A stretch of 56,753 nt of DNA. Origin: Bacteroides sp. An322. Its GTDB lineage: Bacteria; Bacteroidota; Bacteroidia; Bacteroidales; Bacteroidaceae. A program made the position numbers and the translations under genes. The notes under the pieces were generated by a model. That model saw only the letters and a list, made by a program, of their open reading frames with translations, was not told the DNA's origin and searched no databases. Of the stretch, positions 45,319 to 55,985 are shown one piece after another. Positions within the stretch are counted from its first letter, which is position 1. The number at the start of each line of letters is the position of its first letter. The stretch is taken from contig NZ_NFIN01000022.1 in assembly GCF_002161765.1 (NCBI RefSeq), forward strand, positions 1 to 56,753, given 5' to 3'.

Positions 45319-47913
45319 ATGAAACACAATTTGAAGAAATGGGTAGGAGCTATCGTTTTCATGACCGCTCTACCTATTATGGGGCAACAATGTCCCTACC
45401 AAAATTCGGATTTGACCCCCGACGAGCGTGCCACCGATTTAATTGGAAGGCTGACATTAGAAGAAAAAGTGTCCTTAATGCAAAACTCTTCTCCTGCCAT
45501 TCCACGCTTAGGAATCAAGGCATACGATTGGTGGAACGAAGCGTTGCACGGAGTAGGACGTGCCGGACTTGCCACGGTATTCCCACAAACCATCGGCATG
45601 GCAGCATCCTTCGATGATGAATTGCTCTATCAAGTATTTACTGCCGTATCAGATGAAGCACGTGCCAAATATGCGCAATTCCGCAAAAAAGGCGACTTAA
45701 AACGCTATCAAGGGTTGACTTTCTGGACTCCGAACGTAAATATCTTCCGCGACCCACGCTGGGGACGCGGACAAGAAACTTACGGTGAAGACCCGTACCT
45801 GACTTCACAAATGGGCATGGCGGTAGTAAGAGGCTTGCAAGGTCCAGAAGACACAAAATACAACAAACTACATGCATGTGCCAAGCACTTTGGAGTACAC
45901 TCCGGTCCCGAATGGAACCGACATGAATTCAATGCCGAAAACATTGCCCCGCGCGATATGTGGGAAACTTACATGCCTGCTTTTAAAGACCTGGTACAGA
46001 AAGCACATGTAAAAGAAGTGATGTGCGCCTACAACCAGCTGGAGGGAGAGCCATGTTGCGGAAATAACCGCCTGCTGACCCAAATCCTCCGAAACGAATG
46101 GGGATTCGGAGGCATTGTGGTGTCCGATTGTGGTGCTATCAGTGACTTTTGGCGCAAAGGAGACCATGAAACCCATCCCGACCAAGCCCATGCCAGTGCC
46201 GGAGCCGTTTTAAGCGGAACCGACTTGGAATGTGGAAACAACTATGAATCATTGCCCGATGCCATCCAAGCAGGACTAATAGACGAAAACCAAATAGACA
46301 TCTCTGTGAAACGCCTGTTGAAAGCACGTTTTGAATTAGGGGAAATGGATGAGAACGTATGCTGGGATACGATTCCCTACTCGGTTGTAGATTGCCAAGC
46401 ACATAAAGACCTTGCGTTGAAAATAGCCCAGGAAAGCATTGTGCTTTTGCAAAACCGCAACAACATCCTTCCGCTGAAAAAAGACATGAAAATCGCATTA
46501 ATAGGACCCAATGCCAACGACTCGGTCACCCATTGGGGTAATTATAACGGTTATCCTTCGCATACCGAAACACTATATGAAGCTATGAAAAAACGGCTTC
46601 CGGCATCCCAACTGATTTATGAATTCGGATGTGACCGAACGGCTTTTGTCACATTAGAAAGCGTATTCAGCCAATGTGCCATTGACGGAAAACCAGGCTT
46701 TAAATCAACTTATTGGAATAATCCTGAACTGGAAGGCACACCGGCGGCTGTAGTACAAAATCCTACCCCCTTCCATTTTACAACTTTAGGAGCAACCGTA
46801 TTTGCACCAGGAGTAAACATTACTGATTTTTCAGCCCGGTATGAATCGGTATTTACCGCAAAAGAGACCGAAGACATCAAGTTCCAATTCTCGTCACACG
46901 GCATCATCCGCTTGTATATTGACGGTCAAGAAGTGGCATCGGGCAGACGCCTGCAAAACCACGCCACTCTCTACACCCTGAAAGCGGAAAAAGGAAAATC
47001 GTATGACGTGAAATTTGAATTTATCTTCAATAGTACAGACCGTGCCGCACAATTGGACTTCGACATGGGACGTGATGTTCCGTTTAATCTGCAAGCCTCT
47101 GTCGATAAAGTAAAAGACGCTGATGTCATTGTCTTTTCCGGAGGAATTTCACCGACTTTAGAAGGTGAAGAAATGCCGGTAGACGCCGAAGGATTCAAAG
47201 GAGGCGACCGTACCAGCATCGAACTTCCTGCCATCCAACGCAAAATGATTGCCGAACTAAAGAAATTAGGCAAACCTATTATCTTCATCAACTATTCTGG
47301 CTCAGCGATGGGATTGGCTCCCGAAAGCGAAATATGCGACGGAATGATTCAAGCATGGTATCCGGGACAAGCAGGAGGCACTGCTATTGCCGATGTCTTA
47401 TTCGGCGACTACAATCCTGCCGGAAAATTACCGATTACATTCTATACACATACCGACCAACTACCCGATTTTCAAGACTACTCTATGAAAGGACGTACCT
47501 ATCGGTATATGACCGAAAAACCGCTCTTCTGTTTCGGACATGGATTGAGTTACACTACATTCGATTATGGAAAAGCCCGATTAAGCAAAACGACCTTCAA
47601 TAAAGGTGAAAAACTTACATTGACAATCCCTATAACGAATAATGGAGACCGCAATGGAGAAGAAGTGGTGCAAATTTATCTCCGCCGTCCGGGCGATGCA
47701 GATGCCCCTTCACATACGCTACGCGCATTTAAACGTGTATATATCCCTGCAGGAGAGACTAAAGAAGTAAACTTGCCCCTATCAGACGATAATTTCTTAT
47801 GGTTTGATACGGCTACTAACAATATGAATTTGGTCAGTGGTGATTATGAACTATTATATGGCGGAACTTCCGATGCCAGCCACCTGAACAAAATACGACT
47901 TACAATCCTTTAA
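45319..47913 (+). CDS. Secreted glycoside hydrolase family 3 with PA14 domain, probable beta-xylosidase or beta-glucosidase
   Basis: The 864-residue enzyme starts with a signal peptide (MKHNLKKWVGAIVFMTALPIMG). The GH3 N-terminal barrel holds the nucleophile Asp270 in VVSDCGA and the substrate-binding ACAKHFGVHSGPEWNRHEFN. The GH3 C-terminal domain is interrupted by a PA14 domain (about 455-590, PGFKSTYWNNPELEGTP) and is followed by a fibronectin-III-like domain (about 770-860). The motifs around YDWWNEALHGVGRAG and SPTLEGEEM are most like bacterial beta-xylosidases. The enzyme would release sugars from the non-reducing end in the periplasm. A hybrid two-component regulator follows directly. 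Confidence 0.9.
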   Translation: MKHNLKKWVGAIVFMTALPIMGQQCPYQNSDLTPDERATDLIGRLTLEEKVSLMQNSSPAIPRLGIKAYDWWNEALHGVGRAGLATVFPQTIGMAASFDDELLYQVFTAVSDEARAKYAQFRKKGDLKRYQGLTFWTPNVNIFRDPRWGRGQETYGEDPYLTSQMGMAVVRGLQGPEDTKYNKLHACAKHFGVHSGPEWNRHEFNAENIAPRDMWETYMPAFKDLVQKAHVKEVMCAYNQLEGEPCCGNNRLLTQILRNEWGFGGIVVSDCGAISDFWRKGDHETHPDQAHASAGAVLSGTDLECGNNYESLPDAIQAGLIDENQIDISVKRLLKARFELGEMDENVCWDTIPYSVVDCQAHKDLALKIAQESIVLLQNRNNILPLKKDMKIALIGPNANDSVTHWGNYNGYPSHTETLYEAMKKRLPASQLIYEFGCDRTAFVTLESVFSQCAIDGKPGFKSTYWNNPELEGTPAAVVQNPTPFHFTTLGATVFAPGVNITDFSARYESVFTAKETEDIKFQFSSHGIIRLYIDGQEVASGRRLQNHATLYTLKAEKGKSYDVKFEFIFNSTDRAAQLDFDMGRDVPFNLQASVDKVKDADVIVFSGGISPTLEGEEMPVDAEGFKGGDRTSIELPAIQRKMIAELKKLGKPIIFINYSGSAMGLAPESEICDGMIQAWYPGQAGGTAIADVLFGDYNPAGKLPITFYTHTDQLPDFQDYSMKGRTYRYMTEKPLFCFGHGLSYTTFDYGKARLSKTTFNKGEKLTLTIPITNNGDRNGEEVVQIYLRRPGDADAPSHTLRAFKRVYIPAGETKEVNLPLSDDNFLWFDTATNNMNLVSGDYELLYGGTSDASHLNKIRLTIL

Positions 47914-48013
47914 TAGTTAATTGCTGATAATTGACAGGGAACAAATAAAATATCTAAAAACCTTTTTACCTTACCCTGCCAATTATCAGCTCCTGACTTT
48001 TAAGAAATTTATT

Positions 48014-51000
48014 ATGCTAAAGAAAATCCTATATATCGGTTTGATTAGTTGCTTTATCGGCATTTTTGCCCAAGCACAATCCACTATATTGTATTCAACA
48101 GACAACCAAATATCAAGCAGCCTTATCAATGACATTTATCAAGATAAGGAAGGTTTTATCTGGATATCCACCGAATATGGACTGAACCGTTTTGATGGAA
48201 ACAAATTCATCACATACAACCACATAGACGAAGACTCAACTTCGCTCTGCAATGACTATATTCATCAGACTTTTGAAGACAGCAAAGGAAATTTATGGGT
48301 CAGTTCAATGACTGGTCTGATGAAATATGACAGAAATACAAATTCCTTTACTCCAATACCCTTATATAGAAACCAACTGCAAGTATTTTCAGGCATAAAC
48401 CAAATCATCGAGAGCAAAGAAGGAATATTATGGGCAACATCTTCAGGAGAAGGGCTATTCCAAATCAATGCAGAAAATCTAAAAGGACAATGCGTCATAC
48501 CCATCTATCAAGCCGGATTCCGCCATTTAAGTACCGTATTGGATGACGGAAAAGGGAACTTATGGATAGGCTCCGAAAATGACGGACTAATACATTATAA
48601 CCCTAGAAACGCAACTATCAAGATATTCAAGAAACCCGAAATCAGCGAAGATAATATATCCAGCCTCGCCAAAGACCCGTATGGAAATATCTATATCGGC
48701 ACATTAAGCGGCGGGCTGAATATCTACAATGACTCATCTAAACAAATCAGACCCATCGTTTATAAAGGAAGACACAACCTACAAATAACAGTTTTAACTT
48801 ATACAAACAACCGGCTTTATATCGGGACAGACGGCGAAGGGCTGAAAACTTATATACCCGGTGAACAAGAAATGCACGACATTCCCCTTGAAGATACGAC
48901 ATTCGACTTAAACAATAAAAAAATACACGCTATCTTGTTTGACCGCAATAACGATTTATGGCTCGGACTATTCCAACGCGGCGTAGCCCTTATCTCCATG
49001 CGCCACAATCCCTTCCAATATCATGGATACAAATCACTATATGGGAATCCGATAGGCAACAAATGTATCATGTCCGTCCTCGAAGACCATAGAGGACAAC
49101 TATTTGTCGGGACGGATAACGATGGGCTTTATATTCTCGACAAACAATTCACCCCCTTGAACCATCTCCTTCCCAATAAGAGCATACATAGTGTAGCCAA
49201 TACAATCTTAGCCATATTCCAAGACTCGGACAATGAAATATGGTTAGGTACATATACCAAAGGAGCATGCAAACTAAACCTGAACCAACAATCATGCGAT
49301 TACATCCCGGAACTGCAAAATGAACGTGTATTTGCCATAACCGAAGACAAAAACCGTAACTTATACTTCAGTTCGTACGGAGCAGGATTGTATGTATACA
49401 ACAAAGATAAAAAACAAATCACGCAATACAAATCCTTAGAAAAAAGCAGCGAGACAAAAATATACAACGAACTGCCAAACAACTGGATTAATGCACTCTA
49501 TTGTGATAAAGAAGGACTAATCTGGATAGGACACTTTGAAGGCATAACGTGTTTTAATCCGAAAACTAAAAGTTTCCTGAACTTCAACGAACAAAACTAT
49601 ATCCTAAAAGGATGCATCGGCTATACCATAACTGAAGACCGTTATGGAAATATCTGGGCTGGCACTTCCAACGGACTATATACATTCAACCGGCAAACTG
49701 GAGAAATCAAACGCTATTCCCAACAAGAAGGATTAGGGAATAACATCGTATGCGGCATTTGTGAAGACAAATTCGGAAATATCTGGGTAAGCACTTTCAA
49801 TGGTATCAGCCGATTAAATCCCCAGACACAGGCCTTCACTACGTATCATTCAGGTGATGGACTGCAAGGTAACGAATTTACACGTGGCGCTTTTTTCCAA
49901 TCGGATAAAGGAACTATTTATTTTGGAGGGACAAATGGAATCACTAGTTTCATGCCCGAACAAATCATCAGTGAACGGCAAGTTCCGCCTGTTACCATTA
50001 CTGATTTCAGGGTTTCAGGACAATCCATTAACACTCAAACTTTATCTAGAGGAAAACCAATCATAAAAACATCAGTCACAGAAGCCGACCGCTTCCGGCT
50101 AAGTTACAAAGACAATACATTCAGTATTTCATTCTCAACTTTGCAATTCGCACAAGCCAAACAAATTGTCTATAAATACCGCATCAAGGAATTAGACGAA
50201 AATTGGCAAACGACAGCTTTAGGAGCTAACTATGTTACATATAACAACTTAACTCATGGCAAATATACTTTTGAAGTGTTTGCTATCGACCATGGCTACA
50301 ACTCGGAAATTAAAACAATTACAATCCTTATTACACCTCCTTGGTTCCTGTCATGGTGGGCATACATTCTTTATGGTATACTCATCTTACTTATCATTTG
50401 GGCATTCATAAGTTATACACGTACACGGTGGAAACAACGGAAAGAAATAGTGGAACGTAAACATGCAGAAGAAATAAGCGAAGCCAAACTACAGTTCTTC
50501 ATCAATATTTCTCACGAAATCCGTACGCCTCTTACGCTGATTATCACTCCAATGGAGAAACTTATAGCCCAATGCCATGATGTGGAATTAAATAAAACCT
50601 ACCTGATGATTTACCGTAATTCCCAACGTATCCTAAGATTGATAAATCAGCTTATGGATATCCGGAAAATAGATAAAGGGCAAATGATTCTCAAATTTAA
50701 AGAAACAGACTTGGTGAAATTCATCGAAGACTTTGTCAATACATTCAGTTATCTGGCACAAAATAAGCATATTACATTTACATTTGAACATGACGATAAA
50801 CAACAGAAAGCATGGATAGACCAAAACAACTTTGATAAAATCCTAATGAACTTGCTTTCCAACGCCTTTAAATATACTCCTGAAGGCGGACACGTCACCA
50901 TTGCCCTTAAAACAGGAGAAGATGATACTGCAAAATCCCCACTGAAAAAGTACATTGAACTAAGTATAAAAGACACTGGTATCGGACTGAACAATGAACA

Positions 51001-52225
51001 AATAGAACGTATCTTCGAACGTTTCTATCAAATAAATAATGACATTACACGTAATCAGGCTGGAACAGGCGTAGGACTTCATTTGACTCGTTCACTTGTA
51101 CAATTACATTATGGAACAATCATTGCACGTAATCGTACCGACCAACAAGGAAGTGAATTCATTATTCATATTCCACAAGGATGCAACCATCTAAAAATGG
51201 AAGAACTTGACATAAGCGAAAATACTCCACCATCCCATAGAGGTCCCGAACAACTAGAAAAAAGCCTTCAGGAAGATACGGGTTCTCAAGAGGAAACCAT
51301 TGACCCAAGCAAAAAGATAAAAACAAAGCATAATTTACACATTCTCATCGTTGATGACGAAAAAGAAATACGCGAATATTTAAAAAACGAACTTGAAACG
51401 GAATATAAAGTAAGTATATGCAGTAATGGAGCCGAAGCATACGACTTCTTACTGAGCAATTCCGTGCAACTTATTATCAGTGATGTTATGATGCCCGAAA
51501 TGGATGGCATCACGCTTTGTCGTAAAATACGCGCCAATGCAAATATAAACCATATCCCAATCATTTTACTTACAGCCAAAGGACGTACAGAAGAGCAAAC
51601 CGAGGGCATAGAAACCGGCGCAGATAGTTATATCATTAAACCGTTCAGCATAAAAGTCTTGCAAAGCACTATCACTAATCTGATAGAGACACGGAAACTG
51701 CTGAAAAATAAATTCAGCGGTGCACAAGAACAGAATGACAAAATACAGCCTGTACAACTTATCTCATCCAACGAAGTATTAATGCAACGGATTATGAAGA
51801 TAATCAACGATAATATTGCTGAACCTTCGCTCAGCGTAGAAATGTTGGCTAACAGCGTCGGATTAAGCCGTGTACATTTACATCGTAAACTAAAAGAGAT
51901 AACCAATCTGTCGCCAAGAGACTTCATCCGAAACATACGTATGCAACAAGCTGCAAAGTTGCTTAAAGAAAAAAGGCTTAGTATCTCTGATGTGGCTTAT
52001 GCGGTAGGATACAATAATCTTTCGCATTTTTCGAACACATTTAAAGATTTATTTGGAAAAACTCCCAAAGAGTACATGCAAAACTTCCATGATGAACAAG
52101 AACCATTTCAGTTTGAATTAACTGAAAATCCTGATGCAAATGACGCGGATTCAGAAAATATGGAAGAACAAACCAATAATGAAACAGCAAAGATACCAAC
52201 AATCAAGACGAAGAAAAATCCATGA
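48014..52225 (+). CDS. Hybrid two-component system sensor/regulator (HTCS)
   Basis: One polypeptide senses glycan breakdown products in the periplasm and activates transcription. From MLKKILYIGL it has 1403 residues: signal peptide, two seven-bladed propellers made of regulator repeats (for example IYQDKEGFIWISTEYGLNRF), a Y_Y_Y domain, a membrane helix (about 775-795, WWAYILYGILILLIIWAFI), HisKA with His834 in FINISHEIRTP, HATPase_c with NLLSNAFKYTPEGG and GTGVGLHL, a receiver with Asp1157 in LIISDVMMPEMDG, and an AraC helix-turn-helix domain near the end. The upstream frame to 47921 lacks a signal peptide at its start and is not preferred. The GH3 gene just before it is a plausible target. 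Confidence 0.93.
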   Translation: MLKKILYIGLISCFIGIFAQAQSTILYSTDNQISSSLINDIYQDKEGFIWISTEYGLNRFDGNKFITYNHIDEDSTSLCNDYIHQTFEDSKGNLWVSSMTGLMKYDRNTNSFTPIPLYRNQLQVFSGINQIIESKEGILWATSSGEGLFQINAENLKGQCVIPIYQAGFRHLSTVLDDGKGNLWIGSENDGLIHYNPRNATIKIFKKPEISEDNISSLAKDPYGNIYIGTLSGGLNIYNDSSKQIRPIVYKGRHNLQITVLTYTNNRLYIGTDGEGLKTYIPGEQEMHDIPLEDTTFDLNNKKIHAILFDRNNDLWLGLFQRGVALISMRHNPFQYHGYKSLYGNPIGNKCIMSVLEDHRGQLFVGTDNDGLYILDKQFTPLNHLLPNKSIHSVANTILAIFQDSDNEIWLGTYTKGACKLNLNQQSCDYIPELQNERVFAITEDKNRNLYFSSYGAGLYVYNKDKKQITQYKSLEKSSETKIYNELPNNWINALYCDKEGLIWIGHFEGITCFNPKTKSFLNFNEQNYILKGCIGYTITEDRYGNIWAGTSNGLYTFNRQTGEIKRYSQQEGLGNNIVCGICEDKFGNIWVSTFNGISRLNPQTQAFTTYHSGDGLQGNEFTRGAFFQSDKGTIYFGGTNGITSFMPEQIISERQVPPVTITDFRVSGQSINTQTLSRGKPIIKTSVTEADRFRLSYKDNTFSISFSTLQFAQAKQIVYKYRIKELDENWQTTALGANYVTYNNLTHGKYTFEVFAIDHGYNSEIKTITILITPPWFLSWWAYILYGILILLIIWAFISYTRTRWKQRKEIVERKHAEEISEAKLQFFINISHEIRTPLTLIITPMEKLIAQCHDVELNKTYLMIYRNSQRILRLINQLMDIRKIDKGQMILKFKETDLVKFIEDFVNTFSYLAQNKHITFTFEHDDKQQKAWIDQNNFDKILMNLLSNAFKYTPEGGHVTIALKTGEDDTAKSPLKKYIELSIKDTGIGLNNEQIERIFERFYQINNDITRNQAGTGVGLHLTRSLVQLHYGTIIARNRTDQQGSEFIIHIPQGCNHLKMEELDISENTPPSHRGPEQLEKSLQEDTGSQEETIDPSKKIKTKHNLHILIVDDEKEIREYLKNELETEYKVSICSNGAEAYDFLLSNSVQLIISDVMMPEMDGITLCRKIRANANINHIPIILLTAKGRTEEQTEGIETGADSYIIKPFSIKVLQSTITNLIETRKLLKNKFSGAQEQNDKIQPVQLISSNEVLMQRIMKIINDNIAEPSLSVEMLANSVGLSRVHLHRKLKEITNLSPRDFIRNIRMQQAAKLLKEKRLSISDVAYAVGYNNLSHFSNTFKDLFGKTPKEYMQNFHDEQEPFQFELTENPDANDADSENMEEQTNNETAKIPTIKTKKNP

Positions 52226-52302
52226 ACGAAAACACTACGAATGGTAAAAAGAACAACGTTACAGAATAGTTCCTATATCCCGTTGTATGACAAAACAAAA
52301 AA

Positions 52303-52344
52303 AGAGGGTGTTTCAAAATAGACTTTCATTTTGAGACACCCTCT
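52303..52344. terminator. Bidirectional terminator between HTCS and der
   Basis: AGAGGGTGTTTCAAAAT pairs with ATTTTGAGACACCCTCT around a short loop, with A-rich sequence on the left and T-rich on the right. It lies between two convergent genes. The stem resembles the outer arms of repeat copy B (21836-21988). Confidence 0.85.
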
Positions 52345-52364
52345 TTATACTTTACTGATAATTT

Positions 52365-53678
52365 TTATTTCTGACGAATAAAGATATTAATCGGAGTACC
52401 AGACAAATTCCAACGCTCACGTATTTTATTCTCAAGAAAACGCTTATATGGTTCTTTTACATATTGTGGCAAATTGGCAAAAAATACAAAAGAAGGAATC
52501 TGTGTATTCGGCAACTGCGTAACATATTTTATTTTAATATATTTCCCTTTGTTCGAAGGGGGCGGATAAGCCTCAATCAAAGGCAACATCGCTTCATTCA
52601 AACGAGCAGTAGAAATACGCATTGTCCGTGCCTGATAAACTTCTTTTGCACATTCCAATACCTTAAATATACGTTGTTTCGTAAGAGCTGATGCGAAAAT
52701 AATCGGGAAGTCCGTAAACGGAGCAAAACGGTTACGGATAGCTTCTTCATAATGCTTGATTACTTTATCAGTCTTATCCTCAACCAAATCCCATTTATTC
52801 ACCACAACAACCAACCCTTTTTGATTACGTTGAATCAGAGAAAAAATATTCAAATCCTGCCCTTCAATACCCCGAGTTGCATCCAACATCAAAATACAGA
52901 CATCCGAATTTTCAATGGCACGAATGGAACGGATTACAGAATAATATTCCAAGTCTTCATTTACTTTATTTTTTTTCCGAATACCTGCCGTATCCACTAA
53001 ATAAAAATCAAAACCGAACTTATCATAACGCGTATAGATAGAATCACGAGTGGTTCCAGCTATCTCTGTCACAATGTTCCGCTCTTCACCGATAAAGGCA
53101 TTGATAATAGATGATTTACCAGCGTTAGGACGTCCTACAACAGCAAAACGCGGGATATCTTCATCCAAATCTTCATCAGCCTCTTTCCGGAATTTACTCA
53201 AAATCAAATCCAACAAGTCCCCTGTACCGCTTCCGCTTAATGCTGAAATGCAATAAGGATCCCCCAGACCTAAAGAATAAAATTCTGCAGCATTGTATTG
53301 CAAATCATTATTGTCCGTCTTATTAGCTACAACAATTACAGGAGTTTTTGATCTGCGCAAGATAGCAGCAACATCCATATCCAAATCCGTCACTCCATTC
53401 ATTATATCAACCATAAAAAGAATGACATCCGCTTCATCCATGGCTAATATTACTTGCTTTCGGATTTCTTCTTCGAAAATATCATCCGAATTAACCACCC
53501 AACCGCCGGTATCCACCACTGAAAACTCTTTTCCTTGCCATTCTGACTTTCCGTACTGGCGGTCGCGGGTTGTACCGGCCTGTTCATTCACAATAGCTTG
53601 ACGTGTCTTAGTCAAGCGATTAAACAGTGTCGACTTTCCCACATTGGGACGTCCTACGATTGCTACTAAATTTCCCAT
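52365..53678 (-). CDS. der: Ribosome biogenesis GTPase Der (EngA)
   Basis: Der is needed for maturation of the 50S subunit. From [17 protein letters not shown] the protein has 437 residues with two G domains in tandem (GRPNVGKST at 8; GRPNAGKSS near 182) and the C-terminal KH-like domain. G3 motifs DTGGW and DTAGIRKK and G4 motifs NKTD and NKWD are present. The frame extends eight residues upstream to 53702, but the start at 53678 fits the family. It is the last gene after era, 32 bp away. Confidence 0.95.
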   Translation of the reverse strand: MGNLVAIVGRPNVGKSTLFNRLTKTRQAIVNEQAGTTRDRQYGKSEWQGKEFSVVDTGGWVVNSDDIFEEEIRKQVILAMDEADVILFMVDIMNGVTDLDMDVAAILRRSKTPVIVVANKTDNNDLQYNAAEFYSLGLGDPYCISALSGSGTGDLLDLILSKFRKEADEDLDEDIPRFAVVGRPNAGKSSIINAFIGEERNIVTEIAGTTRDSIYTRYDKFGFDFYLVDTAGIRKKNKVNEDLEYYSVIRSIRAIENSDVCILMLDATRGIEGQDLNIFSLIQRNQKGLVVVVNKWDLVEDKTDKVIKHYEEAIRNRFAPFTDFPIIFASALTKQRIFKVLECAKEVYQARTMRISTARLNEAMLPLIEAYPPPSNKGKYIKIKYVTQLPNTQIPSFVFFANLPQYVKEPYKRFLENKIRERWNLSGTPINIFIRQK

Positions 53679-53710
53679 ATTTTTTTCATTTACGGCTATC
53701 ACAGCCGAGA

Positions 53711-54598
53711 TTAATCTAATTGATAACCAAAGTTCTTCAATTCTTTATCCGAACTTCTCCAATTTTCATCCACTTTGACAAAAGTTTCCAAATAAATAGA
53801 CTTTTGGAAAAAATGCTCCAGTGTCTTCCGCGCTTCAGTCGCCACCTTTTTTAATGCTTTCCCTTGGTGACCTATAATGATTCCCTTTTGCGACTCGCGC
53901 TCCACATAAATCACCGCATTGATATGGATGCTTTTTGCCTCCTCCTTAAACTGCTCTACTACTACTTCCACCGAATAAGGAATCTCTTTATCGTAATACA
54001 ACAGAATCTTTTCACGAATGATTTCTGTCACAAAAAAGCGTGCCGGCTTATCAGTCCATTGGTCTTTCCCAAAATAAGGGGGAGAATCCGGAAGCAAGTC
54101 TTTGACACGTTTCAACACGACATCCACATTAAACTTCGCTTTCGCTGATGTCGGAATAATTTCGGCATCAGGCAATAACTCATGCCACTCTTCTACCAAC
54201 TTTATCAAACCGTCTTGATTGGTTAAATCAATCTTATTTATAAGCAACAAAACAGGAACATTCAATTTGCGTACTTTCTCTATAAAGTCCAAATTTTTAT
54301 CCGGCTTCTCTACCGTATCTGTCACATACAATAATATATCAGCATCAACCAATGCGGATTCAGAAAAATTCAGCATTGATTCCTGAAGCTTATAATTCGG
54401 CTTTAATACACCTGGAGTATCCGAAAAAACGATTTGCATATCATCGGTATTCAAAATTCCCATGATACGATGCCGTGTTGTCTGCGCTTTAAATGTTGCG
54501 ATAGAAACACGTTCTCCTACCAATAAGTTCATCAATGTAGACTTTCCTACATTGGGATTTCCCACAATATTTACAAATCCGGCTTTGTGCATATTCAA
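53711..54598 (-). CDS. era: GTPase Era
   Basis: Era binds 16S rRNA and assists 30S assembly. The 295-residue protein has the G domain (GNPNVGKST near 12, DTPG in [16 protein letters not shown] near 121) and a C-terminal KH domain ([19 protein letters not shown]). The start could be M1 or M3 of MNMHKAG. A strong hairpin lies just upstream, between fabH and era. Confidence 0.95.
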   Translation of the reverse strand: MNMHKAGFVNIVGNPNVGKSTLMNLLVGERVSIATFKAQTTRHRIMGILNTDDMQIVFSDTPGVLKPNYKLQESMLNFSESALVDADILLYVTDTVEKPDKNLDFIEKVRKLNVPVLLLINKIDLTNQDGLIKLVEEWHELLPDAEIIPTSAKAKFNVDVVLKRVKDLLPDSPPYFGKDQWTDKPARFFVTEIIREKILLYYDKEIPYSVEVVVEQFKEEAKSIHINAVIYVERESQKGIIIGHQGKALKKVATEARKTLEHFFQKSIYLETFVKVDENWRSSDKELKNFGYQLD

Positions 54599-54616
54599 TA
54601 ATCCATCAACTATACA

Positions 54617-54647
54617 AAAAAACGCATCGGATCGGGATGCGTTTTTT
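54617..54647. terminator. Terminator-like hairpin between fabH and era
   Basis: AAAAAACGCATC (54617-54628) pairs perfectly with GATGCGTTTTTT (54636-54647), giving a 12-bp stem. On the minus strand it follows fabH and lies only 19 bp before the era start, so it probably attenuates rather than fully blocks transcription into era. Confidence 0.8.
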
Positions 54648-54667
54648 ATAAAGACTAAATTCTTTTC

Positions 54668-55672
54668 TTAAATCTTATCACCATCATAACCCCACTTCAC
54701 ATACGAAGCACCCCATGTGAAACCGGCTCCGAAAGCTGTGAAAATAATGTTATCACCTTTCTTCAACTGCTTTTCATAATCCCATAAGCAAAGTGGCAAA
54801 GTTCCAGCACTTGTATTGCCATACCGCTGAATATTAACCATCACCTTACTCAAAGGAACTTCCAAGCGCGAAGCGACAGCATCAATAATACGCAAATTTG
54901 CCTGATGAGGAACAATCCAGTCAATATTATCTTTATGCAAGCCATGTCTCTGAGCAATCTCTTCAGTTACATCAGACATGTTCGAAACAGCATACTTAAA
55001 CACTGTTCTGCCTTCTTGATACAGATAATGCATTTTATTGTCGATGGTAAAATACGAAGGAGGACATACCGAACCGCCCGCTTTCATGTGCAAGAAAGGC
55101 AAACCCTTTCCATCAGTGCGTAATATCGAATCGATAATTCCATATTCTTCTGTCGTAGCCTCTACCATACAAGCGGCAGCACCATCACCGAAAATCGGAC
55201 AGGTCGCACGATCTGAATAATTCACCATTGAAGACATCTTATCCGCACCGACAATAATAATCTTCTTATGTCTACCTGACTGAATCATACTTGCAGCTGT
55301 TTCCATAGCATAAAGGAAACCGCTACACGCTGCTTGCAAATCAAACGCATACGCATTTTTAAGCCCCAATTTATCACACAAAATCGAAGCTGTAGAAGGG
55401 AAATGATAGTCAGGAGTTGTAGTTGCCACAATTACGCAATCAATCGAGTCAGGATCTGAATTCGTCTTTTGCATCAATTGCTTGGCAGCCTTACGCGCCA
55501 AATAAGATGTACCTAAACCTTCTTCATTTAAAATACGTCTTTCCTTCACTCCAATTCGAGTCATAATCCACTCATCGTTGGTATCGACCATTCTTGACAA
55601 CTCTTCATTTGTCAATACATAGTCAGGAACATATCCGCCGACTCCTGTAATTACAGCATTTATTTTTTCCAT
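54668..55672 (-). CDS. fabH: 3-oxoacyl-ACP synthase III
   Basis: FabH starts fatty-acid synthesis by condensing acetyl-CoA or a branched acyl-CoA with malonyl-ACP. From [17 protein letters not shown] the protein has 334 residues. The catalytic triad is visible: Cys116 in LQAACSGFL, His in [10 protein letters not shown] and Asn in YGNTSAGT. The frame extends to 55696, but the extra residues precede the usual N-terminus. It is preceded by rpmF with a terminator-like hairpin between. Confidence 0.95.
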   Translation of the reverse strand: MEKINAVITGVGGYVPDYVLTNEELSRMVDTNDEWIMTRIGVKERRILNEEGLGTSYLARKAAKQLMQKTNSDPDSIDCVIVATTTPDYHFPSTASILCDKLGLKNAYAFDLQAACSGFLYAMETAASMIQSGRHKKIIIVGADKMSSMVNYSDRATCPIFGDGAAACMVEATTEEYGIIDSILRTDGKGLPFLHMKAGGSVCPPSYFTIDNKMHYLYQEGRTVFKYAVSNMSDVTEEIAQRHGLHKDNIDWIVPHQANLRIIDAVASRLEVPLSKVMVNIQRYGNTSAGTLPLCLWDYEKQLKKGDNIIFTAFGAGFTWGASYVKWGYDGDKI

Positions 55673-55700
55673 CATTTCTATTTTTAGTCTATGCAATCTT

Positions 55701-55737
55701 AAAAAAAGAGCCGAAGAGCCGAAAGCTCTCCGGCTTT
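55701..55737 (-). terminator. Terminator-like hairpin between rpmF and fabH
   Basis: On the minus strand AGCCGGAGAGC pairs with GCTCTTCGGCT (one mismatch) and is followed by TCTTTTTTT. It is placed to reduce readthrough from the abundant ribosomal-protein message into fabH. Confidence 0.8.
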
Positions 55738-55783
55738 ATTCTTCTTTCAATACCACACAAACATGTTTAACTAAAGCTCACTC

Positions 55784-55969
55784 TTAAAGAGCTGCTTCTT
55801 TTTCGATTGCTAATTTTCCTCTGTAATAACCGCAAGCTCCACATACTGTGTGATAAACATGCCATGCTCCACAATTGGGGCAAATGGCCAACGTAGGAGC
55901 AACTGCCTTATCATGAGTTCTTCTCTTAGCAGTTCTCGTTTTTGATTGTCTTCTTTTAGGATGTGCCAT
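55784..55969 (-). CDS. rpmF: 50S ribosomal protein L32
   Basis: The 61-residue protein opens MAHPKRRQSKTRTAKRRTHD, the standard L32 N-terminus, and has the zinc-binding pair CPNC and CGAC. It follows the DUF177 gene by 16 bp, an arrangement conserved in many bacteria. Confidence 0.97.
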   Translation of the reverse strand: MAHPKRRQSKTRTAKRRTHDKAVAPTLAICPNCGAWHVYHTVCGACGYYRGKLAIEKEAAL

Positions 55970-55985
55970 TTTCTTAAAATTTATT

